A stretch of DNA of 64,000 nt from the NCBI RefSeq assembly GCF_024397915.1, contig NZ_CP073347.1, positions 4,030,001 through 4,094,000 on the forward strand, given 5' to 3'. The position numbers and the translations under genes were made by a program. This DNA comes from Marinobacterium rhizophilum. Its GTDB lineage: Bacteria > Pseudomonadota > Gammaproteobacteria > Pseudomonadales > Balneatricaceae. The number at the start of each line of letters is the position of its first letter. Positions within the stretch are counted from its first letter, which is position 1. The notes under the pieces were generated by a model. It saw only the letters and a list, made by a program, of their open reading frames with translations, made no database searches and had not been told where the DNA came from. Below are positions 25,769 to 33,854 of the stretch, piece by piece.

Positions 25769-26779
25769 ATGCATCTGGCCCGTTTTCCCCGTATCAACTT
25801 CGCTCACCTGCCGACTCCCCTGGAGCCGCTGACCAATCTCTCCAAGGCACTGGGCGGCCCCAACCTGTGGATCAAGCGTGACGACTGCACCGGTCTTGCC
25901 GGTGGCGGTAACAAGACGCGCAAACTGGAGTTCCTGATGGCCGATGCCGTGGAGCAGGGCGCCGATACCATCATCACCCAGGGTGCGACCCAGTCGAACC
26001 ATGCCCGCCAGACCGTTGCAGCGGCTGCCAAACTCGGCATGAAATGCCACATCCTGCTGGAAGACCGTACCGGTTCCAAGGAAGTGGATTACAACTACAA
26101 CGGTAACGTCATGCTGGATCAGCTGATGGACGCGCCCCTGACCAAGTTCCCCGCCGGCACCGACATGAACGCCGCCATGGAAGAGCTGGCCACCAAGCTG
26201 CGTGCTGAAGGCAAGAAGCCTTATGTCGTTCCCGGTGGCGGCTCCAACGAAATCGGCGCCCTGGGTTACGTGAACTGCGCACTGGAACTGCTGAACCAGG
26301 CCAACACTGCCGGGCTGCGTATCGACTCCGTGGTTCACGGCACTGGATCGGCCGGCACCCAGGCAGGCCTGGTTACCGGTTTCAGCGGCAGCAACAGCCA
26401 GATTCCGGTCCTGGGTATCGGTGTGCGCGTGCCCCGTGAACAGCAGGAAACCAACGTGTTCCGCCTGGCTGAGCGGACCTGCGAAAAACTCGGCATTCCG
26501 GGTGCGGTCAAGCGTGAAGATGTTGTCGCCAACTGCGACTACGTGGGTGAAGGCTACGGCCTGCCGGCGGCCAGCACCCTGGAAGCCATCGAACTGTTCG
26601 CCCGTCACGAAGGCATTCTGCTGGACCCGGTTTACTCCGGCAAGGGCGCGGCCGGTCTGATCGACCTGGTGCGCAAGGGTCACTTCGGTAAGGACGACAA
26701 CGTCGTGTTCCTGCATACCGGTGGCAGCCAGGCGCTGTTCGGCTACCGCACCGCGTTCGACTTCCCGAAATACGACTGA
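25769..26779 (+). CDS. cuyA: L-cysteate sulfo-lyase (PLP-dependent)
   Basis: 336 residues of the ACC-deaminase/D-cysteine-desulfhydrase fold. The start MHLARFPRINFAHLPTPLEP and KRDDCTGLAGGGNKTRKLEF match CuyA enzymes; the PLP lysine is K49 in GGNKTRKLE, and ITQGATQSNHARQTVAAAA is conserved. CuyA converts L-cysteate to pyruvate, ammonia and sulfite. The following gene is a YeiH-type exporter, the pairing known as cuyA-cuyZ, which supports cysteate over D-cysteine as substrate. The ribosome site is caggag. D-cysteine desulfhydrase is the alternative; genomic context argues against it. Confidence 0.88.
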   Translation: MHLARFPRINFAHLPTPLEPLTNLSKALGGPNLWIKRDDCTGLAGGGNKTRKLEFLMADAVEQGADTIITQGATQSNHARQTVAAAAKLGMKCHILLEDRTGSKEVDYNYNGNVMLDQLMDAPLTKFPAGTDMNAAMEELATKLRAEGKKPYVVPGGGSNEIGALGYVNCALELLNQANTAGLRIDSVVHGTGSAGTQAGLVTGFSGSNSQIPVLGIGVRVPREQQETNVFRLAERTCEKLGIPGAVKREDVVANCDYVGEGYGLPAASTLEAIELFARHEGILLDPVYSGKGAAGLIDLVRKGHFGKDDNVVFLHTGGSQALFGYRTAFDFPKYD

Positions 26780-26800
26780 TCCACGGCGACGAGAAAGTTA

Positions 26801-27823
26801 ATGAAAGCACTGGCAGAACATCCCATCGAGCGGCTCAGTGAGCTGAAACAGCGCTACTTTCCGGGACTCTGCGTTGCCGTGACTATCGGCATAGCAGCGA
26901 CCTTCCTGGCGCAGCGTTACGGCGCACCGGCCATGCTGATGGGGTTACTGCTGGGGCTGGCATTCAACTTTCTCAGTGACGAGCCCCGCGTGGTGCCCGG
27001 TATTGAACTGGCCGCCAAGACGCTGCTGCGTCTGGGCGTCGCAATGCTGGGCCTGCGCATCACCTTCTCCGATGTACTCACCCTCGGCTGGCCGCCACTG
27101 CTGATGGTGTGCTCCGCGGTACTGCTGACCATCGGTTTCGGTATCGTTATGGCGCGCCTGCTGGGCTTTGGCAACCGCTTTGGTACCCTCACCGGTGGCT
27201 CGGTTGCCATCTGTGGCGCCTCGGCGGCCATGGCGATCAGCAGCGTGCTACCGCAGAACGAACAGACCAAGAAAGACACCCTCTTTACCGTGATCAGCGT
27301 TACGACGCTGAGCACGGTGGCCATGGTGCTTTACCCCATGATCAGCCACGAGTTGGGACTGACACCGGCCGAAGCCGGGCTCTTTCTGGGCGGGACCATC
27401 CACGACGTGGCCCAGGTGGTGGGTGCCGGTTACAGCGTGTCGTCCGAAGTCGGTGACCTGAGTACCTTTGTCAAGCTGCTGCGCGTGGCCATGCTGGTGC
27501 CCATCGTGCTGGTGATCGGTGTGGTGATTCGCCGCTCCATGGCCAGCCGCGGCGAAGTGGGCGGCGGCAGTGTCGGCGTACCGGGCTTCCTGATCGGCTT
27601 TGTGGTGCTGTTCACGCTGAACAGCCTGGGCTGGATGCCGCAGATGATCGTTGAACCCATGGCCGACAGCGCCTCCTGGCTGCTGCTTACCGCGATTGCT
27701 GCACTGGGGGTACGAACCTCGCTGAAGGAAATCCTCACCGTGGGCATCAAGCCGGTGCTACTGGTGGTCAGTGAAACAATTTTTATCATGCTGCTGGTGC
27801 TCGGTTTTATTTCGTTTAGTTGA
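26801..27823 (+). CDS. cuyZ: YeiH-family (COG2855) sulfite exporter, copy 1
   Basis: 340 residues, about ten membrane segments. It has the UPF0324/YeiH features YFPGLCVAVTIGIAATFLAQ, LAAKTLLRLGVAMLGLRIT, GTLTGGSVAICGASAAMAI and FLGGTIHDVAQVVGAGYS. It lies 21 bases after cuyA. In sulfonate-degrading bacteria this partner is proposed to export the toxic sulfite released by CuyA. A second copy at 35324-36346 differs at only about 15 residues by eye. Export of sulfite is inferred from context, not proven by sequence. Confidence 0.85.
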   Translation: MKALAEHPIERLSELKQRYFPGLCVAVTIGIAATFLAQRYGAPAMLMGLLLGLAFNFLSDEPRVVPGIELAAKTLLRLGVAMLGLRITFSDVLTLGWPPLLMVCSAVLLTIGFGIVMARLLGFGNRFGTLTGGSVAICGASAAMAISSVLPQNEQTKKDTLFTVISVTTLSTVAMVLYPMISHELGLTPAEAGLFLGGTIHDVAQVVGAGYSVSSEVGDLSTFVKLLRVAMLVPIVLVIGVVIRRSMASRGEVGGGSVGVPGFLIGFVVLFTLNSLGWMPQMIVEPMADSASWLLLTAIAALGVRTSLKEILTVGIKPVLLVVSETIFIMLLVLGFISFS

Positions 27824-27859
27824 AGATCAAAGAAATCTGATTTAATTGAGGTAAGTACA

Positions 27860-29173
27860 ATGGAATATCTAAAGCGCGCCGCTCTGGAGTCGGAAGTAGA
27901 GCAGGAAAATGAGCGTATCCAGGCAGTCGTAAAAGACATGCTGGCCAATATTCGGCGTAACGGCGAGACCGCAGTTCGCGAATATGCCAGTCAGTTCGAT
28001 AACTGGCAGGGCGAGTTTGTCCTGTCTGAAGAGAAAAAGATGGCCCTGATCGCACAGGTGCCGCAACGCGTTAAGGATGATATCGATTTTGCACATCGCC
28101 AGGTAAAGCGTTTTGCCGAAGCGCAGCGCGACAGCCTCAAGTCCTTCGAAATTGAAACCGAGGAAGGCGTGCGCCTGGGACAGCAGGTTCTGCCCGTGCA
28201 GTGTGCCGGCTGCTACGTACCCGGTGGCCGTTATGCCCACGCGGCATCCGCCATCATGAGTGTTGCAACCGCCAAGGCGGCAGGTGTGCCCTTTATCGTT
28301 GCCTGCTCCCCGCCACGCGGTGACAGCATCAACCCGGCTGTTGCCTACGCAATGCACGTTGCCGGCGCCGATGTGATCCTGGAAATGGGCGGTGTCCATG
28401 CGGTGGCTTCCATGGCCATGGGCCTGTACAGCGGCAAGCCTGCCGATATTCTGGTAGGCCCGGGTAATGCCTATGTTGCTGAAGCCAAGCGCATGCTGTT
28501 CGGTGAGGTAGGGATCGATGTTTTCGCCGGCCCCACCGAGTCTGCCATCATCGCCGACAAGACCGCGGACCCGATGACCATCGCCGTCGACCTTGTTTCC
28601 CAGGCTGAACATGGCACCAACTCTCCGGTCTGGCTATTTACCGACAGCCGCGAGATTGGCGAGAAAGTGCTCGAAATCATGCCCAAGGTTATCGCCGACA
28701 TGCCCAACGCCGATGTGTGCGAAGCCGCATGGCGCGATCATGGTGTTGTGATCCTGGGCGAGAACCGCGACGAAGTCGTTCAGATCAGTGATGAGTACGC
28801 CTGTGAGCATCTGCAGATACTGGCTGAAGATCTTGAATGGTGGAAAGCGGAGCTCAAAAACTACGGCTCCCTGTTCCTGGGTGAAGGCAGCACCGTGTCC
28901 CACGGCGACAAGTGCTCGGGTACCAACCATATCCTGCCGACCAAGAAGGCCGCACGCTATAGCGGTGGCTTGAACGTACAGAAATTCATGAAGGTCCTGA
29001 CTTATCAGGAGCTTGATGAAGCGGCAAACCTGGTATTCAGTGGCGCCGGCTCGCGCATTTCCCGCACCGAAGGGATGGAAGGCCACGCCCGTGCCTGCGA
29101 CTGGCGCCTGCGCAAGTACTATCCCGAAACCGAGTGGGATTTCGAAGTGTACGATCAGAAGCGTTACTGCTGA
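27860..29173 (+). CDS. Histidinol-dehydrogenase-like sulfonate alcohol dehydrogenase (HpsN type)
   Basis: 437 residues of the HisD fold. All expected catalytic parts are present: Q248 and H251 (SQAEHG), E316-H317 (ACEHLQ), D350 (SHGDKCSGTNH) and H409 (GMEGHAR), equivalent to the zinc ligands and general base/acid pair of HisD. The context is not histidine synthesis; it is in the cuyA-exporter operon. HpsN enzymes of this family oxidise (R)-2,3-dihydroxypropane-1-sulfonate to sulfolactate in two NAD-linked steps. The basic C-terminus (DWRLRKYYPE) resembles HpsN of marine bacteria. An amino-alcohol substrate such as cysteinolate, which would give cysteate directly, is an equally attractive idea here. 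Confidence 0.82.
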   Translation: MEYLKRAALESEVEQENERIQAVVKDMLANIRRNGETAVREYASQFDNWQGEFVLSEEKKMALIAQVPQRVKDDIDFAHRQVKRFAEAQRDSLKSFEIETEEGVRLGQQVLPVQCAGCYVPGGRYAHAASAIMSVATAKAAGVPFIVACSPPRGDSINPAVAYAMHVAGADVILEMGGVHAVASMAMGLYSGKPADILVGPGNAYVAEAKRMLFGEVGIDVFAGPTESAIIADKTADPMTIAVDLVSQAEHGTNSPVWLFTDSREIGEKVLEIMPKVIADMPNADVCEAAWRDHGVVILGENRDEVVQISDEYACEHLQILAEDLEWWKAELKNYGSLFLGEGSTVSHGDKCSGTNHILPTKKAARYSGGLNVQKFMKVLTYQELDEAANLVFSGAGSRISRTEGMEGHARACDWRLRKYYPETEWDFEVYDQKRYC

Positions 29174-29310
29174 TCCAAAAGCGAGCAGGAAACTGGCCCC
29201 GGTATTATTAAGGTGGTGGGATTTACATCTGCTCACCCAACCTCAGAGGCCGCGTGGTTACTGCGGTCTGGCACGATTGAAAATGGCGTTGGGTTAATAG
29301 GAAGAGTGAC

Positions 29311-30519
29311 ATGACTAAATTTACCAAATCGTTTACTCAGCAGGAGCCGATTCCCGAAGCGGGCATCGAGCGTGCGGTTGAGGTGATGCGCAGCGGTCGC
29401 CTGCACCGCTACAACGCCCTGGGCGACGAGTTGACAGAAACCGTACTGCTGGAGCAGGAGTTTGCGGCCTACAATGGCAGCCGGTTCTGTCTGGCCTGCG
29501 CCTCTGGTGGTTATGCTCTGCACATTGCCATGCGCTCGATCGGGGTTAACTCGGGCGACAAGGTCCTGTGCAACGCCTTCACTCTGGCTCCGGTACCCGG
29601 GGCCATCCATAATGCCGGGGCTATCCCCGTACTGGTTGAAACCACCGACGATTTCACCATTGATCTGGTTGATCTGGAAGCCAAGGCCGCGGCTGACGAC
29701 GTGCATTACCTGATGCTGTCGCACATGCGTGGACACCTGGTGGACATGGACAGGTTGATGGAAATCTGTGATCGCCACGGTGTTAGTGTTATAGAAGACT
29801 GCGCTCACACCATGGGTGCCACCTGGAACGGGCGCAGAAGCGGCACCTTCGGCAAGGTCGGCTGCTTCAGTACCCAGACCTATAAGCACATCAACTCCGG
29901 TGAGGGTGGTCTGCTGATTACCGACGACGAGGAAGTGATGGCCCGTGCCATCATGCACTCTGGCTCCTATATGCTTTACGACCGTCATACCGTGGGTCCT
30001 GCCCCTGAGGTGTTTGCGAAGATTCGTTTCGAAACACCCAACTACAGTGGCCGAATGGATAACCTGCGTGCCGCGATCCTGCGTCCGCAACTGAGTGATC
30101 TGGATCGTCAGTGCGATCGCTGGAATGAACTCTATTGTGCATTGGAGAAGGGTCTGCGAGCGATTGAGGGTGTGCGTGTACCACTGCGCCCCGAGGCGGA
30201 ATATTTCGTCGGCAGCTCTTTGCAGTTTTCGCTGCCTGAACTGAGCGCCGAGGCCTTTGCCCGCTTCATTCGTCGCTGTGAAGAGCAGGGTGTGCAGATC
30301 AAATGGTTCGGTGATGCCGACCCCAAAGGCTATACCAGCCGCTTTGACAGCTGGCGTTACCTGGGTGATGCGCCGGCACTGCCGGCTACTGAAAAAGTGC
30401 TTTCGACCATGTGTGATATTCGCTTGCCCTTAACATTCAACGTTGAGGACTGCGTAGTGATCGCTACGGTGATATCGGAAGTGCTGAGCGAGACAGCGCA
30501 TATTAACCCGGCGGGTTAA
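29311..30519 (+). CDS. DegT/DnrJ/EryC1-family PLP aminotransferase
   Basis: 402 residues. PLP lysine K192 lies in FSTQTYKHINSGEGG and the pyridine-nitrogen Asp is D163 (VIEDCAHTMGA); ASGGYALHIAM and YSGRMDNLRAAILRPQL are also typical. The family transaminates keto or aldehyde groups of sugars and cyclitols. It lies between the HisD-like dehydrogenase and the TRAP transporter, so its substrate may be a C3 keto-sulfonate, interconverting it with cysteinolate or cysteate; this is inference. The last residues INPAG and the stop codon are encoded by the end of an interspersed repeat (30501-30701), so its natural C-terminus may have been replaced. Confidence 0.82.
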   Translation: MTKFTKSFTQQEPIPEAGIERAVEVMRSGRLHRYNALGDELTETVLLEQEFAAYNGSRFCLACASGGYALHIAMRSIGVNSGDKVLCNAFTLAPVPGAIHNAGAIPVLVETTDDFTIDLVDLEAKAAADDVHYLMLSHMRGHLVDMDRLMEICDRHGVSVIEDCAHTMGATWNGRRSGTFGKVGCFSTQTYKHINSGEGGLLITDDEEVMARAIMHSGSYMLYDRHTVGPAPEVFAKIRFETPNYSGRMDNLRAAILRPQLSDLDRQCDRWNELYCALEKGLRAIEGVRVPLRPEAEYFVGSSLQFSLPELSAEAFARFIRRCEEQGVQIKWFGDADPKGYTSRFDSWRYLGDAPALPATEKVLSTMCDIRLPLTFNVEDCVVIATVISEVLSETAHINPAG

Positions 30520-30701
30520 TACATGAAACAGGGATGTTTCATCATTGGGCCTTCCATTTAAACGGATGGTCCAATGCGAACCCCATCTCTTCACCCAATA
30601 GAAATCAGCACGTCCACGTACTTGCGCCCATTCTTTGCGCTAGAGAGTATGTCGGGTGACTGGAAAATAGGGAGGGAACCTATTTTCAGGCAGGTTAATA
30701 G
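30501..30701 (-). repeat. Interspersed multi-hairpin repeat, copy C (inverted orientation)
   Basis: Read on the minus strand it parallels copies A and B: ctattaacctg end, tccctatttt, the block of 30606-30650 (gcacgtccacgtacttgcgc reversed), ggggttcgcattgg, tgaaaca-loop-tgtttca and tattaacccgccgggttaat. The cattgg...ccaatg hairpin has a longer loop here. It starts inside the aminotransferase gene and extends toward dctP; the 287-base spacer holds nothing else except the dctP promoter region. Confidence 0.85.
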
Positions 30702-30806
30702 CCAGATATTTATCTGGCTGAAAGAAACAGCAACCATCAAAGAAAAATAACGATAGTCAAATTAATTATTGCCACCTTGACTTATTGTAATCAAAAAAGG
30801 TGAATC

Positions 30807-31805
30807 ATGTTTAGTGTAAAGAAACTAGCTCAGGCTCTCGCAGTCTCCTCGGTTGTTGTGACGGCGGCTCTTCCGGTCATGGCAGAGGCTAAAACCCTGA
30901 AACTGGGTTTGGGCGATCCCCTCGAATCTGATCAGGGGGCCTTGGCGAGCCGCTTCAAGGAACTGGTCGAGTATTATTCGAATGGCGACATCAAGGTAAC
31001 GCTCTACCCCAACGGCGCTCTCGGTGGAGAGACCGAGATGGTGCAGAACACCAGGCTTGGGTCGCTGGATGTGGCTTCGGTTGCAATTGGCAATATTACT
31101 CCGTTCTCTAAAGAGCTGGGTGTACTGACCATGCCTTATCTGATGAAAAATCATTCAGATGCAGTGAAGCTGACAACGGGCGAACTCGGTGACCGTTGGA
31201 ACAAGATTGCTCAGGAAAAGGTAGGTGTGAATATACTGGGTTGGACGTACTCCAACTTTCGCTACTTGACCAACTCCAAGCAGCCTGTGAAGAACCTGAG
31301 TGACGTTCAGGGTTTGAAGGTACGGATTCCTCAGGATCCTATCATGCTGGCTACCTGGGAAGCCTGGGGTGCAAACCCGATTCCAATGGCCTGGTCTGAA
31401 ACCTTTACTGCGTTGCAGCAAGGTGTTGTAGACGGTCAGGATAATCCTTATATCGTTAATAACACGATGAAATTTTATGAGGTGCAGGATTACCTGACAG
31501 AAGTACATCATATGTATTCTCTACAGCCCTTGCTGATCGGCAACAAGACCTTTGCAAAAATGAGCGACGAAGAGCGCAGTATCCTGACCCGTGCCGGCCT
31601 TGAGGCACAGCAGTATGCCTTGATGTTCCAGGTCCTGGAAGCGGGCAAAGCCCGGGATAACCTGGTTGCGAACGGCATGGAAGTCTTCGAACTTGAAGAT
31701 GAGGAAAAGTGGATCGAGCTCGCGAGGGAAAAAGTTTGGCCCAAGTTTTACGACTCCATTGGTGGAAAGGATAATTTTGACAAAGTCCTAGAACAGATCA
31801 ATTGA
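30807..31805 (+). CDS. TRAP transporter substrate-binding protein of the sulfonate island
   Basis: 332 residues, signal peptide at about 1-27 (cleavage after MAEA). DctP pattern: RFKELVEYYSNGDIKVTLYP, NTRLGSLDVASVAIGNI, GLKVRIPQDPIMLATWEAWG with the anion-binding Arg, and IPMAWSETFTALQQGVVDGQ. It belongs with the DctQ and DctM genes that follow. Placed after cuyA, the exporter, the HisD-like and the DegT genes, it is probably the periplasmic receptor for the C3 sulfonate, analogous to HpsKLM systems. Ligand identity is inferred from position only. Confidence 0.9.
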   Translation: MFSVKKLAQALAVSSVVVTAALPVMAEAKTLKLGLGDPLESDQGALASRFKELVEYYSNGDIKVTLYPNGALGGETEMVQNTRLGSLDVASVAIGNITPFSKELGVLTMPYLMKNHSDAVKLTTGELGDRWNKIAQEKVGVNILGWTYSNFRYLTNSKQPVKNLSDVQGLKVRIPQDPIMLATWEAWGANPIPMAWSETFTALQQGVVDGQDNPYIVNNTMKFYEVQDYLTEVHHMYSLQPLLIGNKTFAKMSDEERSILTRAGLEAQQYALMFQVLEAGKARDNLVANGMEVFELEDEEKWIELAREKVWPKFYDSIGGKDNFDKVLEQIN

Positions 31806-31816
31806 TTCACGGCTTG

Positions 31817-31853
31817 GCTGTCTGCTGATTATATTGGCAGGCAGCATTTTTTT
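31817..31853 (+). terminator. Rho-independent terminator/attenuator after dctP
   Basis: Arms gctgtctgc (31817-31825) and gcaggcagc (31837-31845) with one mismatch, followed by a run of seven T (31847-31853), 12 bases after the dctP stop. It would let the binding protein be made in excess over DctQM. Confidence 0.75.
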
Positions 31854-31896
31854 GTCACTATATTATTCCAGCAGCTGTGTTAGGTGGGGTTTTATT

Positions 31897-32484
31897 ATGA
31901 AGAGTAGGGTCATTGGGCTGCTGGATCACGCTGAGAATTATCTGTGTCAGCTGCTCCTGAGTGCCTTTGTTATACTTTTGTTTTTTCAGGTTATTCTGCG
32001 AGTGTTTTTTAACTATGGCATTCCGTGGAGTGAAGAGCTGGCCCGGTTTGCATTTGTCTGGTTTGTTTTCCTCGGTGCCTCATATGCAGCGCGGGTTTCG
32101 GCGCATAACAGAGTAACTTTTCATCTGCGCAAGATGCCAGAAAAAGTAAGAAATAGCATTGAATGTTTTGCCGACATGTTCTGGATTGTATTCAATACGC
32201 TTATGACTATAAAAAGCATCGAAGTAATCGAGTCGATGATGGAGTTTACTTTTTACTCTCCAGCTCTGGACTGGTCAATGGCGTTCTTGTATATGATATT
32301 TCCCATATCGTTTACATTGACTTCCATACGCATTATTCAGGTTAACTATCTGAAGCTGGTCAAGGGTGTCAAGTTCGACGACGTTGACGAGCCTGACCTG
32401 GAGCAGCTGGCGTCTGAGCTGAAGGTAGAAAGAACACCTGTGTATGATGAACCATCAACTATATCCAGTGCATCCAAGGGCTGA
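31897..32484 (+). CDS. TRAP transporter small permease (DctQ type)
   Basis: 195 residues from the ATG at 31897, which has a taggtgggg ribosome site and begins MKSRVIGLLDHAENYL. Four membrane segments are evident, with PWSEELARFAFVWFVFLGAS and RVSAHNRVTF as the family signature. The acidic tail after residue 155 (DDVDEPDLEQLASELK) is longer than in most DctQ proteins. It partners the DctM encoded 27 bases downstream. An upstream in-frame start would add residues lying over the terminator and is rejected. Confidence 0.9.
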   Translation: MKSRVIGLLDHAENYLCQLLLSAFVILLFFQVILRVFFNYGIPWSEELARFAFVWFVFLGASYAARVSAHNRVTFHLRKMPEKVRNSIECFADMFWIVFNTLMTIKSIEVIESMMEFTFYSPALDWSMAFLYMIFPISFTLTSIRIIQVNYLKLVKGVKFDDVDEPDLEQLASELKVERTPVYDEPSTISSASKG

Positions 32485-32511
32485 TTAGTACACGCCAGTT
32501 AAGGAATAATT

Positions 32512-33792
32512 ATGACAGCTCCCTTTATATTGTTCGGTATGTTCGCATTCCTGTTGTTTATTGGAGCACCTATCGTGGTTGCGCTCGGCGCTTCTGCGAT
32601 GACAGTATATCTGGCAGCGGGTGATGACTTTGTCTCCATGGTACAAATCGCCTGGAACGCGGTTGACTCCTTTCCGATCATGGCGTTGCCGGCATTTATT
32701 TTGTCCGGCGCTCTGATGCAGAGTGCAGGCATCTCTCGGCGACTGGTGCATATCGCAGAAGTGCTTGCCGGGCCCATGGCCGGCGGGCTGGGTTTCTCGG
32801 CAATACTGGCAAGCATGTTCTTTGGCGCCATATCGGGCTCGGGCCCTGCAACCACGGCTGCCGTAGGCATGCTGATGATTCCGGCAATGGTGAACCGCGG
32901 TTACAGCAAGAGCTACTCGGCAGCGCTAACCGCCTCCTCGGGTGGCTTGGGCGTTGTTATTCCACCGAGCATCCCGATGGTGATCTACGGTGTCACCGCC
33001 AGCGAATCCATTACCAAGCTTTTTCTTGCGGGCATTTTCCCGGGAATACTACTCGCCGGTGGCTTGATGATTGCCAACTACATGATCAGCCGTCGCAATG
33101 GTTACGGGGCCGCTGAGGCACATCCGCCGGGCACGTTGCGCAAGGCCTGCAGGGAAGGCATCTGGGCGATCATGGCGCCAGTCGTCATACTGGGCGGGAT
33201 CTATTCCGGCCTCTTTACGCCTACAGAAGCCGCCGTCGTATCCGTTTTTTACACCCTGTTTGTCGGCTTTTTCATTCACAAGGAATTGCGCTGGGATGGC
33301 TTCAAGGAGTCCCTGAACGCGACGACCTGGCTAACGGGCCGGGTACTGATTGTCATGTTTGCTGCTACGGCATTCGGTCGTATTCTGGTCGAGAATGATA
33401 TTCCGACACTCATTGCCAGTTCGCTGCTTGAGTTGACAGGAAGCCTGTCGCTGATCTGGATTATCGTTATTGCATTCCTGATATTTGTCGGCATGTTCCT
33501 GGAAACACTGGCAACGATCATGATTGTCACGCCTGTTTTACTGCCGGTTATGGTCAGTTTGGGTGTCGATCCCATTCACTTTGGCATCATTCTGGTTTGT
33601 TGCTGCGAAATCGGGTTCTCTACACCACCCCTGGGTGAGAACATGTTTATCGGGTCGAGTATTGCCAAGGTCTCGATTGAGGAAATATCGGTCAAGGCGC
33701 TACCTTTTGTGGCGGTCGAAATTCTTATAGTCGTACTGCTGGCGTTTGTGCCTGAGATATCGCTGTGGTTGCCATCGATTCTTGGTTATTAG
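32512..33792 (+). CDS. TRAP transporter large permease (DctM type)
   Basis: 426 residues, about twelve membrane segments. Signatures: FFGAISGSGPATTAAVGML, GGLGVVIPPSIPMVIYGV, LFLAGIFPGILLAGG, TPTEAAVVSVFYTLF and IGFSTPPLGENMFIGSSIAK. It is the cation-coupled translocation subunit for the substrate caught by the DctP encoded at 30807. It is followed 62 bases later by the aspartate-racemase-family gene, probably in the same transcript. Confidence 0.92.
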   Translation: MTAPFILFGMFAFLLFIGAPIVVALGASAMTVYLAAGDDFVSMVQIAWNAVDSFPIMALPAFILSGALMQSAGISRRLVHIAEVLAGPMAGGLGFSAILASMFFGAISGSGPATTAAVGMLMIPAMVNRGYSKSYSAALTASSGGLGVVIPPSIPMVIYGVTASESITKLFLAGIFPGILLAGGLMIANYMISRRNGYGAAEAHPPGTLRKACREGIWAIMAPVVILGGIYSGLFTPTEAAVVSVFYTLFVGFFIHKELRWDGFKESLNATTWLTGRVLIVMFAATAFGRILVENDIPTLIASSLLELTGSLSLIWIIVIAFLIFVGMFLETLATIMIVTPVLLPVMVSLGVDPIHFGIILVCCCEIGFSTPPLGENMFIGSSIAKVSIEEISVKALPFVAVEILIVVLLAFVPEISLWLPSILGY

Positions 33793-33854
33793 CTGGAAAC
33801 ATCGTTAGATTGGTTTTTAGATCCTGATAAGGTTTATATGAAGGCGGTACTGGA

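Noticed and set aside
27860..29173. Housekeeping histidinol dehydrogenase (hisD)
   Set aside because: The fold is right, but no other his gene is nearby and the operon is for sulfonate use.
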